This document shows, in pieces, positions 19,129 through 30,814 of a stretch of 64,000 nucleotides of DNA; the first letter of the stretch is position 1; the number at the start of each line of letters is the position of its first letter. This DNA is from Streptomyces venezuelae. GTDB taxonomy: Bacteria > Actinomycetota > Actinomycetes > Streptomycetales > Streptomycetaceae. Location of the stretch: the NCBI RefSeq assembly GCF_008642315.1, contig NZ_CP029192.1, positions 7,378,001-7,442,000 on the forward strand, written 5' to 3'. The position numbers and the translations under genes were made by a program. The notes beneath the pieces were generated by a model. That model saw nothing but the letters and a program-made list of their open reading frames with translations. It made no database searches and was not told the DNA's origin.

Positions 19129-21797
19129 TGGAGTCGGCTGAAATCCGCCGCCGCTGGCTGAGCTTCTTCGAGGAGCGCGGGCACACCGTCGTCCCTTCGG
19201 CGTCGCTCATCGCGGACGACCCGACTCTGCTGCTCGTCCCCGCCGGCATGGTGCCGTTCAAGCCCTACTTCCTGGGTGAGGTCAAGCCGCCCGCACCGCG
19301 CGTCACCAGCGTGCAGAAGTGCGTGCGCACGCCCGACATCGAAGAGGTCGGCAAGACCACGCGCCACGGCACGTTCTTCCAGATGTGCGGCAACTTCTCC
19401 TTCGGCGACTACTTCAAGGAAGGCGCCATCACGCTCTCCTGGGAGCTGCTGACCAGCCCGGTCGACAAGGGCGGCTTCGGCCTCGACCCCGAGCGCCTGT
19501 GGATCACCGTCTACCTCGACGACGACGAGGCCGAGCAGATCTGGCGCGAGAAGGTCGGCGTCCCCGCCGAGCGCATCCAGCGCCTGGGCAAGAAGGACAA
19601 CTTCTGGTCCATGGGCGTGCCCGGACCCTGCGGCCCGTGCTCCGAGATCAACTACGACCGCGGCCCCGAGTTCGGCGAAGAGGGCGGCCCCGCCGTCAAC
19701 GACGAGCGCTACGTGGAGATCTGGAACCTGGTCTTCATGCAGTTCGAGCGCGGCGCGGGCGACGGCAAGGAGGACTTCCCGATCCTCGGTGAGCTGCCGT
19801 CGAAGAACATCGACACGGGCCTCGGCCTGGAGCGCCTCGCGATGATCCTGCAGGGCGTGCAGAACATGTACGAGACGGACACCCTCCGTGTCGTCATGGA
19901 CAAGGCGACCGAGCTGACCGGCGTGCGGTACGGCGCGGAGCACGGCTCGGACGTCTCCCTGCGCGTCGTCGCCGACCACATCCGTACGTCGACGATGCTC
20001 ATCGGCGACGGCGTCACCCCCGGCAACGAGGGCCGTGGGTACGTGCTGCGCCGCATCATGCGCCGCGCCATCCGCAACATGCGCCTGCTCGGTGCCACGG
20101 GCCCGGTCGTCAAGGCCCTCGTCGACGTCGTCATCGACACGATGGGCCAGCAGTACCCGGAGCTCGTCACCGACCGCAAGCGCATCGAGACCGTCGCCCT
20201 CGCCGAAGAGGCCGCCTTCCTCAAGGCCCTCAAGGGCGGCACGAACATCCTCGACACCGCCGTCACCGAGACCAAGGCCGCCGGCGGCAAGGTCCTCTCC
20301 GGCGACAAGGCGTTCCTGCTGCACGACACGTGGGGCTTCCCCATCGACCTCACCCTGGAGATGGCCGCCGAGCAGGGCCTCTCCGTGGACGAGGACGGCT
20401 TCCGCCGCCTGATGAAGGAGCAGCGGGACCGCGCCAAGGCCGACGCCAAGGCCAAGAAGACCGGCCACGCCGACCTGCACGCCTACCGTGAGATCGCCGA
20501 CGCCGCCGGCGCCACCGACTTCACGGGCTACTCCCTCACGGAGAACGAGGCCCAGATCGTCGGCCTGCTGGTCAACGGCGTCTCCTCGCCCGCGGCCACC
20601 GAGGGCGACGAGGTCGAGATCGTCCTCGACCGCACCCCGTTCTACGCCGAGGGCGGCGGTCAGATCGGTGACACCGGCCGCATCCGCATGGACAGCGGCG
20701 CCGTCGTCGAGATCCGCGACGTGCAGAAGCCGGTGCCCGGCGTCCACGTCCACAAGGGTGTCGTCCAGGTCGGCGAGATCACCGTCGGCGCCCCGGTCTG
20801 GGCCTCGATCGACTCGCACCGCCGCCGTGCCATCGCCCGCGCCCACTCCGCCACGCACCTGACGCACCAGGCGCTGCGCGACGCGCTCGGCCCGACGGCC
20901 GCCCAGGCCGGTTCCGAGAACCAGCCCGGCCGCTTCCGCTTCGACTTCGGTTCGCCGTCCGCCGTGCCCACGGCCGTGATGACGGACGTCGAGCAGAAGA
21001 TCAACTCGGTGCTCTCCAGGGAACTGGACGTGCAGGCCGAGGTCATGTCGATCGACGACGCCAAGAAGCAGGGCGCCATCGCCGAGTTCGGCGAGAAGTA
21101 CGGCGAGCGCGTGCGCGTCGTCACCATCGGCGACTTCTCCAAGGAGCTCTGCGGCGGCACGCACGTGCACAACACCGCCCAGCTGGGCCTGGTGAAGCTG
21201 CTCGGCGAGTCCTCCATCGGCTCCGGCGTGCGTCGCATCGAGGCGCTGGTCGGCGTGGACGCGTACAACTTCCTCGCCAAGGAGCACACGGTCGTCGCCC
21301 AGCTCCAGGAGCTGGTCAAGGGCCGTCCCGAGGAGCTTCCCGAGAAGATCTCCGGCATGCTCGCCAAGCTGAAGGACGCCGAGAAGGAGATCGAGAAGTT
21401 CCGCGCGGAGAAGGTCCTCCAGGCCGCCGCCGGTCTCGTCGAGTCCGCCAAGGACGTACGCGGTGTCGCCCTCGTCACCGGCCAGGTGCCGGACGGCACG
21501 GGCGCCGACGACCTGCGCAAGCTGGTCCTCGACGTGCGCGGCCGCATCCAGGGCGACCGCCCGGCCGTCGTGGCCCTCTTCACCACGGCCAACGGCCGCC
21601 CGCTGACGGTCATCGCCACCAACGAGGCGGCCCGTGAGCGCGGCCTCAAGGCCGGTGACCTGGTCCGCACGGCTGCCAAGACCCTCGGTGGCGGTGGCGG
21701 CGGCAAGCCGGACGTCGCCCAGGGTGGCGGCCAGAACGCGGCCGCGGTGCCCGAGGCCATCGCCGCCGTCGAGCGCCTCGTCGCCGAGACGGCCTGA
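19128..21797 (+). CDS. alaS: Alanyl-tRNA synthetase
   Basis: AlaS charges and proofreads tRNA-Ala. The 889-residue length is normal. It begins with the invariant [18 protein letters not shown], followed by the class II motifs ([23 protein letters not shown]), the editing-domain zinc motif HSATHL (about residue 575) with CGGTHV (about 676), and a C-terminal C-Ala domain ending in a Gly-rich [15 protein letters not shown] segment. It is coupled to the upstream gene and to ruvX downstream (TGATG at 21797). Confidence 0.96.
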   Translation: MESAEIRRRWLSFFEERGHTVVPSASLIADDPTLLLVPAGMVPFKPYFLGEVKPPAPRVTSVQKCVRTPDIEEVGKTTRHGTFFQMCGNFSFGDYFKEGAITLSWELLTSPVDKGGFGLDPERLWITVYLDDDEAEQIWREKVGVPAERIQRLGKKDNFWSMGVPGPCGPCSEINYDRGPEFGEEGGPAVNDERYVEIWNLVFMQFERGAGDGKEDFPILGELPSKNIDTGLGLERLAMILQGVQNMYETDTLRVVMDKATELTGVRYGAEHGSDVSLRVVADHIRTSTMLIGDGVTPGNEGRGYVLRRIMRRAIRNMRLLGATGPVVKALVDVVIDTMGQQYPELVTDRKRIETVALAEEAAFLKALKGGTNILDTAVTETKAAGGKVLSGDKAFLLHDTWGFPIDLTLEMAAEQGLSVDEDGFRRLMKEQRDRAKADAKAKKTGHADLHAYREIADAAGATDFTGYSLTENEAQIVGLLVNGVSSPAATEGDEVEIVLDRTPFYAEGGGQIGDTGRIRMDSGAVVEIRDVQKPVPGVHVHKGVVQVGEITVGAPVWASIDSHRRRAIARAHSATHLTHQALRDALGPTAAQAGSENQPGRFRFDFGSPSAVPTAVMTDVEQKINSVLSRELDVQAEVMSIDDAKKQGAIAEFGEKYGERVRVVTIGDFSKELCGGTHVHNTAQLGLVKLLGESSIGSGVRRIEALVGVDAYNFLAKEHTVVAQLQELVKGRPEELPEKISGMLAKLKDAEKEIEKFRAEKVLQAAAGLVESAKDVRGVALVTGQVPDGTGADDLRKLVLDVRGRIQGDRPAVVALFTTANGRPLTVIATNEAARERGLKAGDLVRTAAKTLGGGGGGKPDVAQGGGQNAAAVPEAIAAVERLVAETA

Positions 21798-22282
21798 TGA
21801 CCGAGCCTGCACAGGGCATGCGCCGAGGCCGGCGGCTCGCCATCGACGTCGGTGACGCCCGGATCGGGGTCGCCTCGTGCGACCCCGACGGGATCCTCGC
21901 CACGCCGGTCGAGACGGTGCCGGGACGTGACGTCCCGGCGGCGCGGCGCCGGCTGAAGCAGCTGGCCGACGAGTACGAACCGATCGAGATCGTCGTCGGC
22001 CTCCCTCGCTCCCTCAACGGGGGCGAGGGCCCGGCGGCCGCCAAGATCCGCGCCTTCACCCAGGAGCTCGCCCGCATGGTCGCCCCCATTTCGGTGAGGC
22101 TCGTGGACGAGAGGATGACCACAGTGACGGCCAGTCAGGGTCTGCGCGCCTCCGGTGTGAAGTCCAAAAAGGGCAGGTCTGTCATCGATCAGGCGGCGGC
22201 CGTGATCATCCTTCAGCAGGCCCTGGAGTCCGAACGGGCGTCAGGTAAAGCTCCCGGCGAGGGCGTCGAAGTGGTCATCTGA
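21797..22282 (+). CDS. ruvX: Putative Holliday junction resolvase / pre-16S rRNA nuclease
   Basis: RuvX/YqgF is a small RNase H-fold nuclease matured into 16S rRNA processing in E. coli. The 161-residue product has the first catalytic Asp in LAIDVGDARIGVA (about 15-27), IVVGLPRSLNGGEG, the ERMTT acidic motif (about 107) and the final DQAAAVIILQ Asp. All active-site acids are present. It overlaps alaS by one base and is followed by mltG, the standard actinobacterial order. Confidence 0.92.
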   Translation: MTEPAQGMRRGRRLAIDVGDARIGVASCDPDGILATPVETVPGRDVPAARRRLKQLADEYEPIEIVVGLPRSLNGGEGPAAAKIRAFTQELARMVAPISVRLVDERMTTVTASQGLRASGVKSKKGRSVIDQAAAVIILQQALESERASGKAPGEGVEVVI

Positions 22283-22406
22283 TCGCGATACGGTAACGTT
22301 CCGCGCGATGCGGCGGTGTTCGAACAGCTGCCGCACAGCATCAAGAGGCGGAACGGTTGCCCGGCCATCCCGACGGCGGCCCCGCCTCGCGGCATGTAGG
22401 GGATCG

Positions 22407-24128
22407 ATGACTGAGTATGGCCGGGGCCCAGGCTCCGAACCGTGGCATCCGGAGGACCCGTTGTACGGGGACAGCGGATGGGGAGGACAGCAGCCCGCGG
22501 GCGGCACGTCCACCTACGGCGGCCAGGGGCAGTACCACCCGCAGCAGCCGCACCAGCATCAGCAGCCTCACCAGTCCCAGCAGCAGTACGGCGGGGAGTG
22601 GAGCACCGGTCAGCAGCAGGCCTATGACCGGCAGCAGTACGAAGGTCAGCAGCAGTACGACGCCGGGGCCGCGTACGGCTACAACGGAAACCCCGATCAG
22701 GGGTACGGCGGCGGTTCCGGTCAGGGCCACTCGAACGGCGGCTGGGACACCGGCGGGCAGGGGCAGGTCCCCTATGGCGGCGACCCGATGGACCCGTACG
22801 GCGGCCAGCAGCCCGGGTACGGCTCGGAGAGCCACGACTACTACTCGACGCCCGACGCCTACTCCCCGCCGGAGCCGCCCGGCCAACGTCGGCCCGCGTC
22901 CGCCGAGGCCGATCCCGAGTCCAGGACCGACTGGGACCCGGGGCCGGACCAGGGCGAGCACGCGTTCTTCGCCGATGGCGGGGACGACGACTCCGACGAT
23001 GACGACGACTCCGGCCGTCGGGGCGACCGGCGCGGGCGTGGCGGAAAGAAGCCCAAGAAGCGCCGCAGCGGATGCGCCTGTCTGGTCGTCACCCTCGTCT
23101 TCGCGGGCGGCCTCGGCGGCGTCACCTACTTCGGCTACCAGTTCTACCAGGACCGTTTCGGCACGGCGCCCGACTTCGCGGGCGAGGGCTCGGGGACGGC
23201 CATCGTCGAGATCCCCAAGGACTCCGGCGGCTACGCGATCGGCCAGAAGCTCAAGGCGGCGGGCGTCGTCAAGAGCGTCGACGCGTTCGTCTCCGCCCAG
23301 AAGAAGCACCCGGACGGACAGTCCATCCAGTCAGGCGTCTACACGCTCAAGAAAGAGATGTCCGCGAAGAGCGCCGTCGCGCTGATGCTCAGCCCGAAGA
23401 GCCGCAGCAATCTCATCATTCCCGAGGGCAAGCGGAACGTCTGGGTCTACGAGCAGATCGACAAGCGCCTCCATGTTGCCAAGGGCACCACGGAGAATGT
23501 CGCCAAGAAGGATTGGCGCAGTCTCGGACTTCCCGACTGGGCGAATACCAACAAGGACATCAAGGACCCTCTGGAAGGATTCCTCTATCCCTCCAGCTAT
23601 CCGGTCGCAAAGGGGCAGAAGCCCGCGGACGTCCTCAAGAACATGGTGTCCCACGCGACGGAGAAGTACGAGGAGCTCGGCCTGAAGGACAAGGCCGGCG
23701 AGCTGAACCTGAAGGACCCGCTCCAGGTTCTCACCGTGGCGAGCCTGGTCCAGGCCGAAGGAAAGTACAAGCACGACTTCGAGAAGGTCGCCACGGTCGT
23801 CTACAACCGTCTCAAGCCCAACAACACCGAAACGTACGGTCTGTTGGACTTCGACTCGACGGTCAACTACCTGCGCGGCAAGTCCGAGTTGGCGACGGGT
23901 TCGGTCGACGAGCTCCGCAGGCTCAACGACCCGTACAACACGTACAAGATCAAGGGTCTGCCGCCCGGACCGATCGGAAACCCGGGCGAGGTCGCGCTGA
24001 ATTCGGCGCTGCATCCCGCCAAGGGCAACTGGTACTACTTCGTCTCCGTCAGCGAGGACAAGACCCTCTTCGCGGAGACGAACGAGGAGCAGAACCAGAA
24101 CCGCAAGAAATACCTGGAGGGGCAGTGA
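22407..24128 (+). CDS. mltG: Endolytic murein transglycosylase MltG
   Basis: MltG cuts new glycan strands and sets their length. The 573-residue product has an unusually long cytoplasmic N-terminus of about 220 residues dominated by Gln, Gly, Tyr, Pro and Ser (QQYGG, QQYEG, GYGGG units) and a short acidic/basic patch. A membrane segment follows at about 222-242, and then the YceG/MltG domain. The catalytic Glu lies in ASLVQAEGK, and the C-terminus has the family LPPGPIGNPGEVALNSALHP. The ATG at 22407 has AGGGGA upstream. It overlaps aroE at GTGA. Confidence 0.93.
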   Translation: MTEYGRGPGSEPWHPEDPLYGDSGWGGQQPAGGTSTYGGQGQYHPQQPHQHQQPHQSQQQYGGEWSTGQQQAYDRQQYEGQQQYDAGAAYGYNGNPDQGYGGGSGQGHSNGGWDTGGQGQVPYGGDPMDPYGGQQPGYGSESHDYYSTPDAYSPPEPPGQRRPASAEADPESRTDWDPGPDQGEHAFFADGGDDDSDDDDDSGRRGDRRGRGGKKPKKRRSGCACLVVTLVFAGGLGGVTYFGYQFYQDRFGTAPDFAGEGSGTAIVEIPKDSGGYAIGQKLKAAGVVKSVDAFVSAQKKHPDGQSIQSGVYTLKKEMSAKSAVALMLSPKSRSNLIIPEGKRNVWVYEQIDKRLHVAKGTTENVAKKDWRSLGLPDWANTNKDIKDPLEGFLYPSSYPVAKGQKPADVLKNMVSHATEKYEELGLKDKAGELNLKDPLQVLTVASLVQAEGKYKHDFEKVATVVYNRLKPNNTETYGLLDFDSTVNYLRGKSELATGSVDELRRLNDPYNTYKIKGLPPGPIGNPGEVALNSALHPAKGNWYYFVSVSEDKTLFAETNEEQNQNRKKYLEGQ

Positions 24129-24955
24129 GCGCGGAAAAGCGACGGGCCGCGGTTCTCGGCTCCCCGATCGCCCATTCCCTCTCCCCGGTGCTGCACCGCG
24201 CCGCGTACGAGGAACTGGGTCTGACCGACTGGACGTACGACCGTTTCGAGATCGACGAGGCGGCGCTGCCCGAGTTCATCGGGAAAGCGGGGCCCGAATG
24301 GGCCGGGCTCTCGCTGACCATGCCGTTGAAGCGGGCGATCATTCCGCTGCTCGACCAGGTGAGCGAGACCGCGGCGTCCGTCGAGGCCGTGAACACGGTG
24401 GTGTTCGGCGAGGACGGCCGACGGGTCGGCGACAACACCGACATCCCCGGCATGGTCGCCGCGCTCCGCGAGCGGGGCGTCGAGCAGGTCGAGTCGGCCG
24501 CGATCCTGGGCGCGGGTGCCACCGCGTCGTCCGCGCTGGCCGCGCTGGCGCGGATCTGCACGGGTGAGGTCGTCGCGTACGTGCGCAGCGACGCCCGTGC
24601 CGCCGAGATGCGCGAGTGGGGCGACCGCCTCGACGTGCGGGTCAGGACGGAGTCCTGGGAGGACGCGTCGGAGGCGCTGCACGCGCCCCTCGTGATCGCC
24701 ACGACGCCCGCGGGCACCACGGACGCGCTGTCGGCCACCGTGCCCGAGCGGCCCGCCACCCTCTTCGACGTGCTGTACAACCCGTGGCCCACCGAGCTCG
24801 CCGCCCGCTGGTCGGCGTACGGAGGGGCCGTCGTCAGCGGTCTCGACCTCCTCGTGCACCAGGCCGTGCTGCAGGTCGAGCAGATGACCGGACACGCCCC
24901 CGCGCCCCTCGCCGCCATGCGCAAGGCGGGGGAGCACGCGCTGGCCGCACGGTAA
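24125..24955 (+). CDS. aroE: Shikimate dehydrogenase
   Basis: AroE reduces 3-dehydroshikimate with NADPH in the shikimate pathway. The 276-residue product has the substrate motif GSPIAHSLSPVLHRAAY near residue 13-29, SLTMPLKRAI with the catalytic Lys (about 68), GDNTDIPGM with the catalytic Asp, and the nucleotide motif ILGAGATASS. The GTG overlaps the mltG stop (GTGA). It belongs to the aroE, aroC, aroK, aroB cluster, although a 168-base gap with a hairpin separates it from aroC. Confidence 0.94.
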   Translation: MSAEKRRAAVLGSPIAHSLSPVLHRAAYEELGLTDWTYDRFEIDEAALPEFIGKAGPEWAGLSLTMPLKRAIIPLLDQVSETAASVEAVNTVVFGEDGRRVGDNTDIPGMVAALRERGVEQVESAAILGAGATASSALAALARICTGEVVAYVRSDARAAEMREWGDRLDVRVRTESWEDASEALHAPLVIATTPAGTTDALSATVPERPATLFDVLYNPWPTELAARWSAYGGAVVSGLDLLVHQAVLQVEQMTGHAPAPLAAMRKAGEHALAAR

Positions 24956-24961
24956 ATCCCT

Positions 24962-24987
24962 GGTCGCGCCGTGGTGGAGGCGCGACC
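24962..24987 (+). terminator. Hairpin after aroE
   Basis: A perfect 9-bp GC stem (GGTCGCGCC, 24962-24970, with 24979-24987) and an 8-base loop sit directly after the aroE stop. The stretch to aroC probably holds the aroC promoter. Confidence 0.6.
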
Positions 24988-25123
24988 GAGGGACGTCCGT
25001 CAGATGGACCGGTCGCCGGGTCGCCCCTCAGGTCGTGGGAGGATCGGGGGTGGCGGGCCAGGGCCGCGCACCCGGCCGCGCCGTCGAAGACAGCAGTTCG
25101 AGGCGCGAGCATGAGGAGCACCG

Positions 25124-26304
25124 TTGAGCAGGTTGCGTTGGCTGACCGCGGGGGAGTCGCACGGACCCGCGCTTGTCGCGACGTTGGAGGGTCTTCCCGC
25201 CGGCGTTCCGGTCACGACGGAGATGGTGGCGGATCATCTGGCGCGGCGGCGGCTCGGTTATGGCCGGGGTGCGCGGATGAAGTTCGAGCGTGACGAGGTC
25301 ACGTTCCTGGGCGGGGTCCGGCACGGGCTGAGCATGGGCTCGCCGATCGCCGTGATGGTGGGCAACACGGAGTGGCCCAAGTGGGAGCAGGTGATGGCGG
25401 CCGATCCGGTGGATCCGGAGGTGCTGGCCGACCTCGCCCGCAACGCCCCGCTGACCCGGCCGCGGCCCGGCCACGCCGACCTGGCGGGCATGCAGAAGTA
25501 CGGCTTCGACGAGGCGCGTCCGATCCTGGAGCGGGCCTCGGCGCGGGAGACCGCGGCCCGCGTGGCGCTCGGCGCGGTGGCGCGGTCGTTCCTGAAGGAG
25601 ACGGCCGGCATCGAGATCGTCTCGCACGTGACGGAGCTGGCGGCGGCCAAGGCCCCCTACGGGGTCTACCCGACCCCCGCCGACGTCGAGAAGCTGGACG
25701 CCGACCCGGTGCGCTGCCTGGACGCGGACGCGTCGAAGGCGATGGTCGCCGAGATCGACCAGGCCCACAAGGACGGCGACACCCTGGGCGGTGTCGTCGA
25801 GGTCCTCGCGTACGGGGTGCCGGTCGGGCTCGGCTCGCACGTGCACTGGGACCGGCGCCTGGACGCGCGCCTCGCGGCCGCGCTCATGGGCATCCAGGCG
25901 ATCAAGGGCGTCGAGGTCGGCGACGGCTTCGACCTCGCCCGCGTCCCGGGTTCCCAGGCGCACGACGAGATCGTCACCACCGAGGGCGGCATCAAGCGCA
26001 CCTCCGGCCGCTCCGGTGGTACGGAGGGCGGGCTGACCACGGGCGAGCTGCTGCGGGTGCGGGCGGCCATGAAGCCGATCGCGACCGTGCCGCGCGCGCT
26101 GGCGACGATCGACGTGGCGACGGGTGAGGCGGCCAAGGCGCACCACCAGCGCTCGGACGTGTGTGCCGTGCCCGCGGCCGGCATCGTCGCGGAGGCGATG
26201 GTCGCGCTGGTCCTCGCCGACGCCGTGGCCGAGAAGTTCGGCGGCGACAGCGTCCCCGAGACGCGCCGCAACGTGCGGTCCTACCTCGACAACCTGAAGA
26301 TCCG

Positions 26305-26308
<4 letters not shown>
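25124..26308 (+). CDS. aroC: Chorismate synthase
   Basis: AroC converts EPSP to chorismate using reduced FMN. The 394-residue product starts at TTG 25124 ([20 protein letters not shown]) with GAGGAG upstream. It carries the three chorismate synthase signatures: [25 protein letters not shown] with the catalytic His region, and [15 protein letters not shown]. The length is normal. The stop overlaps the aroK start (GTGA). Confidence 0.96.
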
Positions 26309-27914
<1,606 letters not shown>

Positions 27915-27933
27915 CGCCTCTTTTGCTCCTTCA

Positions 27934-28002
27934 CCGTGGCCTTCTGATTCGGCCACGGGCACGTCTCGGCCTCCCCGGCCGTTCACACAACAGCGGCCGG
28001 GG
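27934..28002 (+). terminator. Tandem hairpins after aroB
   Basis: Two stems lie in succession: CCGTGGCC (27934-27941) with 27951-27958, and CCCCGGCCG (27973-27981) with 27994-28002. The T-rich stretch CTCTTTTGCTCC precedes the first one. They likely end the aro transcript. Confidence 0.6.
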
Positions 28003-28075
28003 ACGGTACCGTTCGGTAACGGGCGGCCAGGTCGCTGCCCACCAGCGACAGTCGCACGAGACGGAGTGGCACCGG

Positions 28076-28990
28076 ATGCAGCACGCAGTGGGATCTCCGC
28101 TGCCGCCGCCCCATCAGCCGGGGCACGGACCGGCCACCGGCTGGTCGCAGGCCGCACACCACCCGACCGCTCCGCCTCCCGGAGCGGCGCCCCCCGCGCC
28201 TCCCGCGCCGGGTTTCGCGGGCGGTCACGCCCCGCACACGGCGCACGCGCAGGGTCAGCCCCCGATGCCGCACGCCCCGGCGGCCCCGCCCCCGCACGGA
28301 CCGGGACCGGTGCCTCCCACGCCCGACTCCCCGCCGCCCGCCGCCGGCACGACGAGCCACGTCCAACTCCCGCCGGGCGGCCCCGTCGCCATGCCGAGCC
28401 CTCCGCAGGGAGCGGCTCCCACGGACACTGGCGCCACGACGCTCGCGGTGCTGCTCATCGGCCCCGCGGGCGCGGGCAAGACGAGCGTCGCCAAGTACTG
28501 GGCCGAGCACCGCCGTGTGCCCACCGCCCACATCAGCCTCGACGACGTACGCGAATGGGTGCGCTCGGGGTTCGCCGACCCCCAGTCGGGCTGGAACGAC
28601 CACTCCGAGGCGCAGTACCGCCTGGCCCGCCGCACCTGCGGCTTCGCCGCGCGCAACTTCCTGGCCAACGGCATCTCGTGCGTCCTCGACGACGCGGTCT
28701 TCCCGGACCGCCCGGTCGTCGGCCTCGGCGGCTGGAAACGGCACGTGGGCCCGGGCCTGCTCCCCGTGGTCCTCCTCCCCGGCCTGGAAGTCGTCCTCGA
28801 ACGCAACGCGGAACGCAGCGGAAACCGCCGCCTCACGGACGAGGAGGTCGCCCGCATCCACGGCCGCATGGCGGGGTGGTACGGCTCGGGCCTCCCCATC
28901 ATCGACAACTCCCAGCTGGACGTCCCCACCACGGCCCGCCTCCTGGACGAGGCCCTGACCCGAGCCATCGCAAGCCCACCGCAGTGGTAG
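28076..28990 (+). CDS. P-loop kinase-like protein with proline-rich N-terminus
   Basis: The 304-residue product has a disordered N-terminus of about 120 residues built from Pro, Ala, His and Gly (PPPPHQPGHGPA-like). A compact ATP-binding domain follows with P-loop LLIGPAGAGKTSVAK (about 126-140), a likely Walker B or lid region ISLDDVREW, and GNRRLTDEEVARIHGRM, resembling small-molecule or RNA-end kinases. The substrate is unknown. ATG 28076 is chosen because the upstream reading has no ribosome site. It sits alone between terminators; streptomycete relatives occur next to aroB. Confidence 0.75.
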   Translation: MQHAVGSPLPPPHQPGHGPATGWSQAAHHPTAPPPGAAPPAPPAPGFAGGHAPHTAHAQGQPPMPHAPAAPPPHGPGPVPPTPDSPPPAAGTTSHVQLPPGGPVAMPSPPQGAAPTDTGATTLAVLLIGPAGAGKTSVAKYWAEHRRVPTAHISLDDVREWVRSGFADPQSGWNDHSEAQYRLARRTCGFAARNFLANGISCVLDDAVFPDRPVVGLGGWKRHVGPGLLPVVLLPGLEVVLERNAERSGNRRLTDEEVARIHGRMAGWYGSGLPIIDNSQLDVPTTARLLDEALTRAIASPPQW

Positions 28991-29068
28991 CGGGGGCGGT
29001 GCCCACCGGTCACGGTTGGAACACCATGCCTCCCCAACTCCTTCACGCCGCCTGAGCGCGGTACTACG

Positions 29069-29102
29069 GTCATGCCCCTGAAATACGCTCGAGGGGCATG
29101 AC
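29069..29102 (+). promoter_or_regulatory. Hairpin masking the ribosome site of the excalibur gene
   Basis: A perfect 11-bp inverted repeat, GTCATGCCCCT (29069-29079) with AGGGGCATGAC (29092-29102), has a 12-base loop and ends at the base before the ATG at 29103. The only purine-rich ribosome site, GAGGGG, is in the right arm, so the folded RNA would block initiation. Confidence 0.6.
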
Positions 29103-29567
29103 ATGAGCAATCCTTACGGCACCCCACCAGACGTCCGCCCTGCCCCGAAGTGGGCCAGGAAGCGGTACGTCATTCCCGCGATCGTCCTCGCCCTCGGCCT
29201 GGGTCTCGCAGCGGGCGCCGGCGGCGACGGCGCCGAAGCGGGCTCCGCCGAGGCGAAAGCCACCGTGACCGCGACCGCCACGGCCACCGCTTCACCCACC
29301 GCTTCAGGGAGCGCGGAGCCTCGGCCGCGGGCGACGGTCACCGTTCGGTCGACCAAGACGGTCGAAGCGACCAGGACCGTCAAGGTGACCAAGACCGTCC
29401 GGTCGACCGTCACGGCGCCGGGCGGTGGTGGTTCCGGTGGGGGCGCCGTCTCCTACGGGAACTGCGCCGAGGCCCGCGCTGCCGGTGCCGCCCCCGTGCA
29501 CCGCGGGGAACCCGGCTACGGCAGGCACCTCGACCGTGACGGCGACGGTGTCGGCTGTGACAGCTGA
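29103..29567 (+). CDS. Excalibur calcium-binding domain protein
   Basis: The 154-residue product has an N-terminal cytoplasmic part (APKWARKRYVIP), one membrane or signal segment (about residues 24-40), a long Thr/Val-rich linker (KATVTATATATASPTASGS and VRSTKTVEATRTVKV) and a Gly-rich hinge. It ends in an excalibur domain: YGNCAEARAAGAAPVHRG then DRDGDGVGCDS, with the paired cysteines and the Ca-binding DxDxDG loop. It is predicted to be extracellular and membrane-tethered. Such domains are often found on secreted nucleases, but none is fused here. The start codon lies right after an inverted repeat that hides the ribosome site. Confidence 0.87.
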   Translation: MSNPYGTPPDVRPAPKWARKRYVIPAIVLALGLGLAAGAGGDGAEAGSAEAKATVTATATATASPTASGSAEPRPRATVTVRSTKTVEATRTVKVTKTVRSTVTAPGGGGSGGGAVSYGNCAEARAAGAAPVHRGEPGYGRHLDRDGDGVGCDS

Positions 29568-29643
29568 GGGTTCGGCACGAGGGTGACGCCCGGTCGGACG
29601 CGTCCGGCGGGCCGTGGGGTGGGTGGGATCTTAGGCTCGCCCC

Positions 29644-30756
29644 ATGTCAGAGGTGTACGCGGTCCGCAGGGAGCGGGTTCGGGAACGGTGTGCTGCCGGG
29701 GGTGGTGGGGCGGCGCTCGTGTCCCGGCCCGCCAATGTGCGTTATCTCGCGGGTGCGGCGCCCGACGGCGCCGTGCTGCTCGTCGGCAAGGGTGAGGACG
29801 AGGACGTGTTGGTGTGCGGGCGTCCGCCCGGTGGGGAGCCGGGGGAGGAGCGGGCCGACGGGGGGCTTCGGGTGCAGTTGTTGCCGGAGCCGAGTGCTGA
29901 TCCGGCTGTCGCCGGGGCCGGTCTCGCCACCGCTCAGGGCATCGACGCGCTGGCCGTCGAGGAACATCATCTGACCGTGGCCCGGCACAGGGCGGTCGGT
30001 TCCGTCGCGCCCCGGCTGCGGCTCCTGGACCTCGGGACGGCCGTCGAGCAGCTGCGACTGGTCAAGGACGAGGCCGAGCTGTCCTGCCTGAGGGTCGCCG
30101 CCGAGATCGCCGACCAGGCGTTGGGGGAGCTGCTCGAGTCCATCCTCGTGGGACGCACGGAGCGGCATCTCGCGCTGGAGCTGGAGCGGCGGCTCGTCGA
30201 CCACGGCGCCGACGGCCCCGCCTTCGCGACCTCCGTAGGGACGGGACCCAATTCCGGCAGGGGCGGCCACCGGCCGACGGACCGGCGTGTGGAGGAGGGG
30301 GACTTCCTGTCCGTGTGTCTGGGTGCGAGCTACCGCGGCTACCTCTGCGAGATCGGTCGTACGTTCGTCATCGGCACGTCACCCGCCGACTGGCAGATCG
30401 AGTTGTACGACGTCGTCTTCGCCGCGCAGCGGGCCGGCCGAGAGGCCCTCGCACCCGGCGCGGCCTGCCGCGACGTGGACCGCGCGGCACGCCACGTACT
30501 GGACTCCGCGGGCTATGCGGAAGGCCTCGCTCCCATCACCGGACACGGTGTGGGGCTCGAAATCGACGAGGACCCTCAATTGGCGCCCGCGGCCATGGGT
30601 AAACTGGACGTCTGCGTGCCGGTCACCGTCGAACCGGGGGTTCACCTCCCTGGCCGGGGTGGTGTCCGGATCGATGACACGCTCGTCGTGCGCCCCGAGG
30701 CGGACGGCGGACCCGAGCTACTCACCATCACGACCAAGGAACTGCTCGCGCTCTGA
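29644..30756 (+). CDS. M24 (aminopeptidase P-fold) protein with altered metal site
   Basis: The 370-residue product has a creatinase-type N-domain and the pita-bread M24 domain. The M24 pattern is clear, but the metal ligands differ: VCLGA (Cys225) where an Asp is expected, CEIGRTF (Glu236) in place of the second Asp, and VRIDDT (Asp344) in place of Glu. His301 (GHGVGLEI) and Glu330 (VEPG) are kept, while a nearby substrate His reads Asp308. HRPTDR (His209) is kept. It may bind a metal differently or be a non-catalytic scaffold. It lies 58 bases upstream of efp, an order conserved in streptomycetes and usually labelled Xaa-Pro aminopeptidase. Confidence 0.85.
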   Translation: MSEVYAVRRERVRERCAAGGGGAALVSRPANVRYLAGAAPDGAVLLVGKGEDEDVLVCGRPPGGEPGEERADGGLRVQLLPEPSADPAVAGAGLATAQGIDALAVEEHHLTVARHRAVGSVAPRLRLLDLGTAVEQLRLVKDEAELSCLRVAAEIADQALGELLESILVGRTERHLALELERRLVDHGADGPAFATSVGTGPNSGRGGHRPTDRRVEEGDFLSVCLGASYRGYLCEIGRTFVIGTSPADWQIELYDVVFAAQRAGREALAPGAACRDVDRAARHVLDSAGYAEGLAPITGHGVGLEIDEDPQLAPAAMGKLDVCVPVTVEPGVHLPGRGGVRIDDTLVVRPEADGGPELLTITTKELLAL

Positions 30757-30814
30757 AGGCGCGAGCGCGCCCGGGGTCGTCCACCAGTCAGTCAGTGCAG
30801 GAGATTCCGCAACC

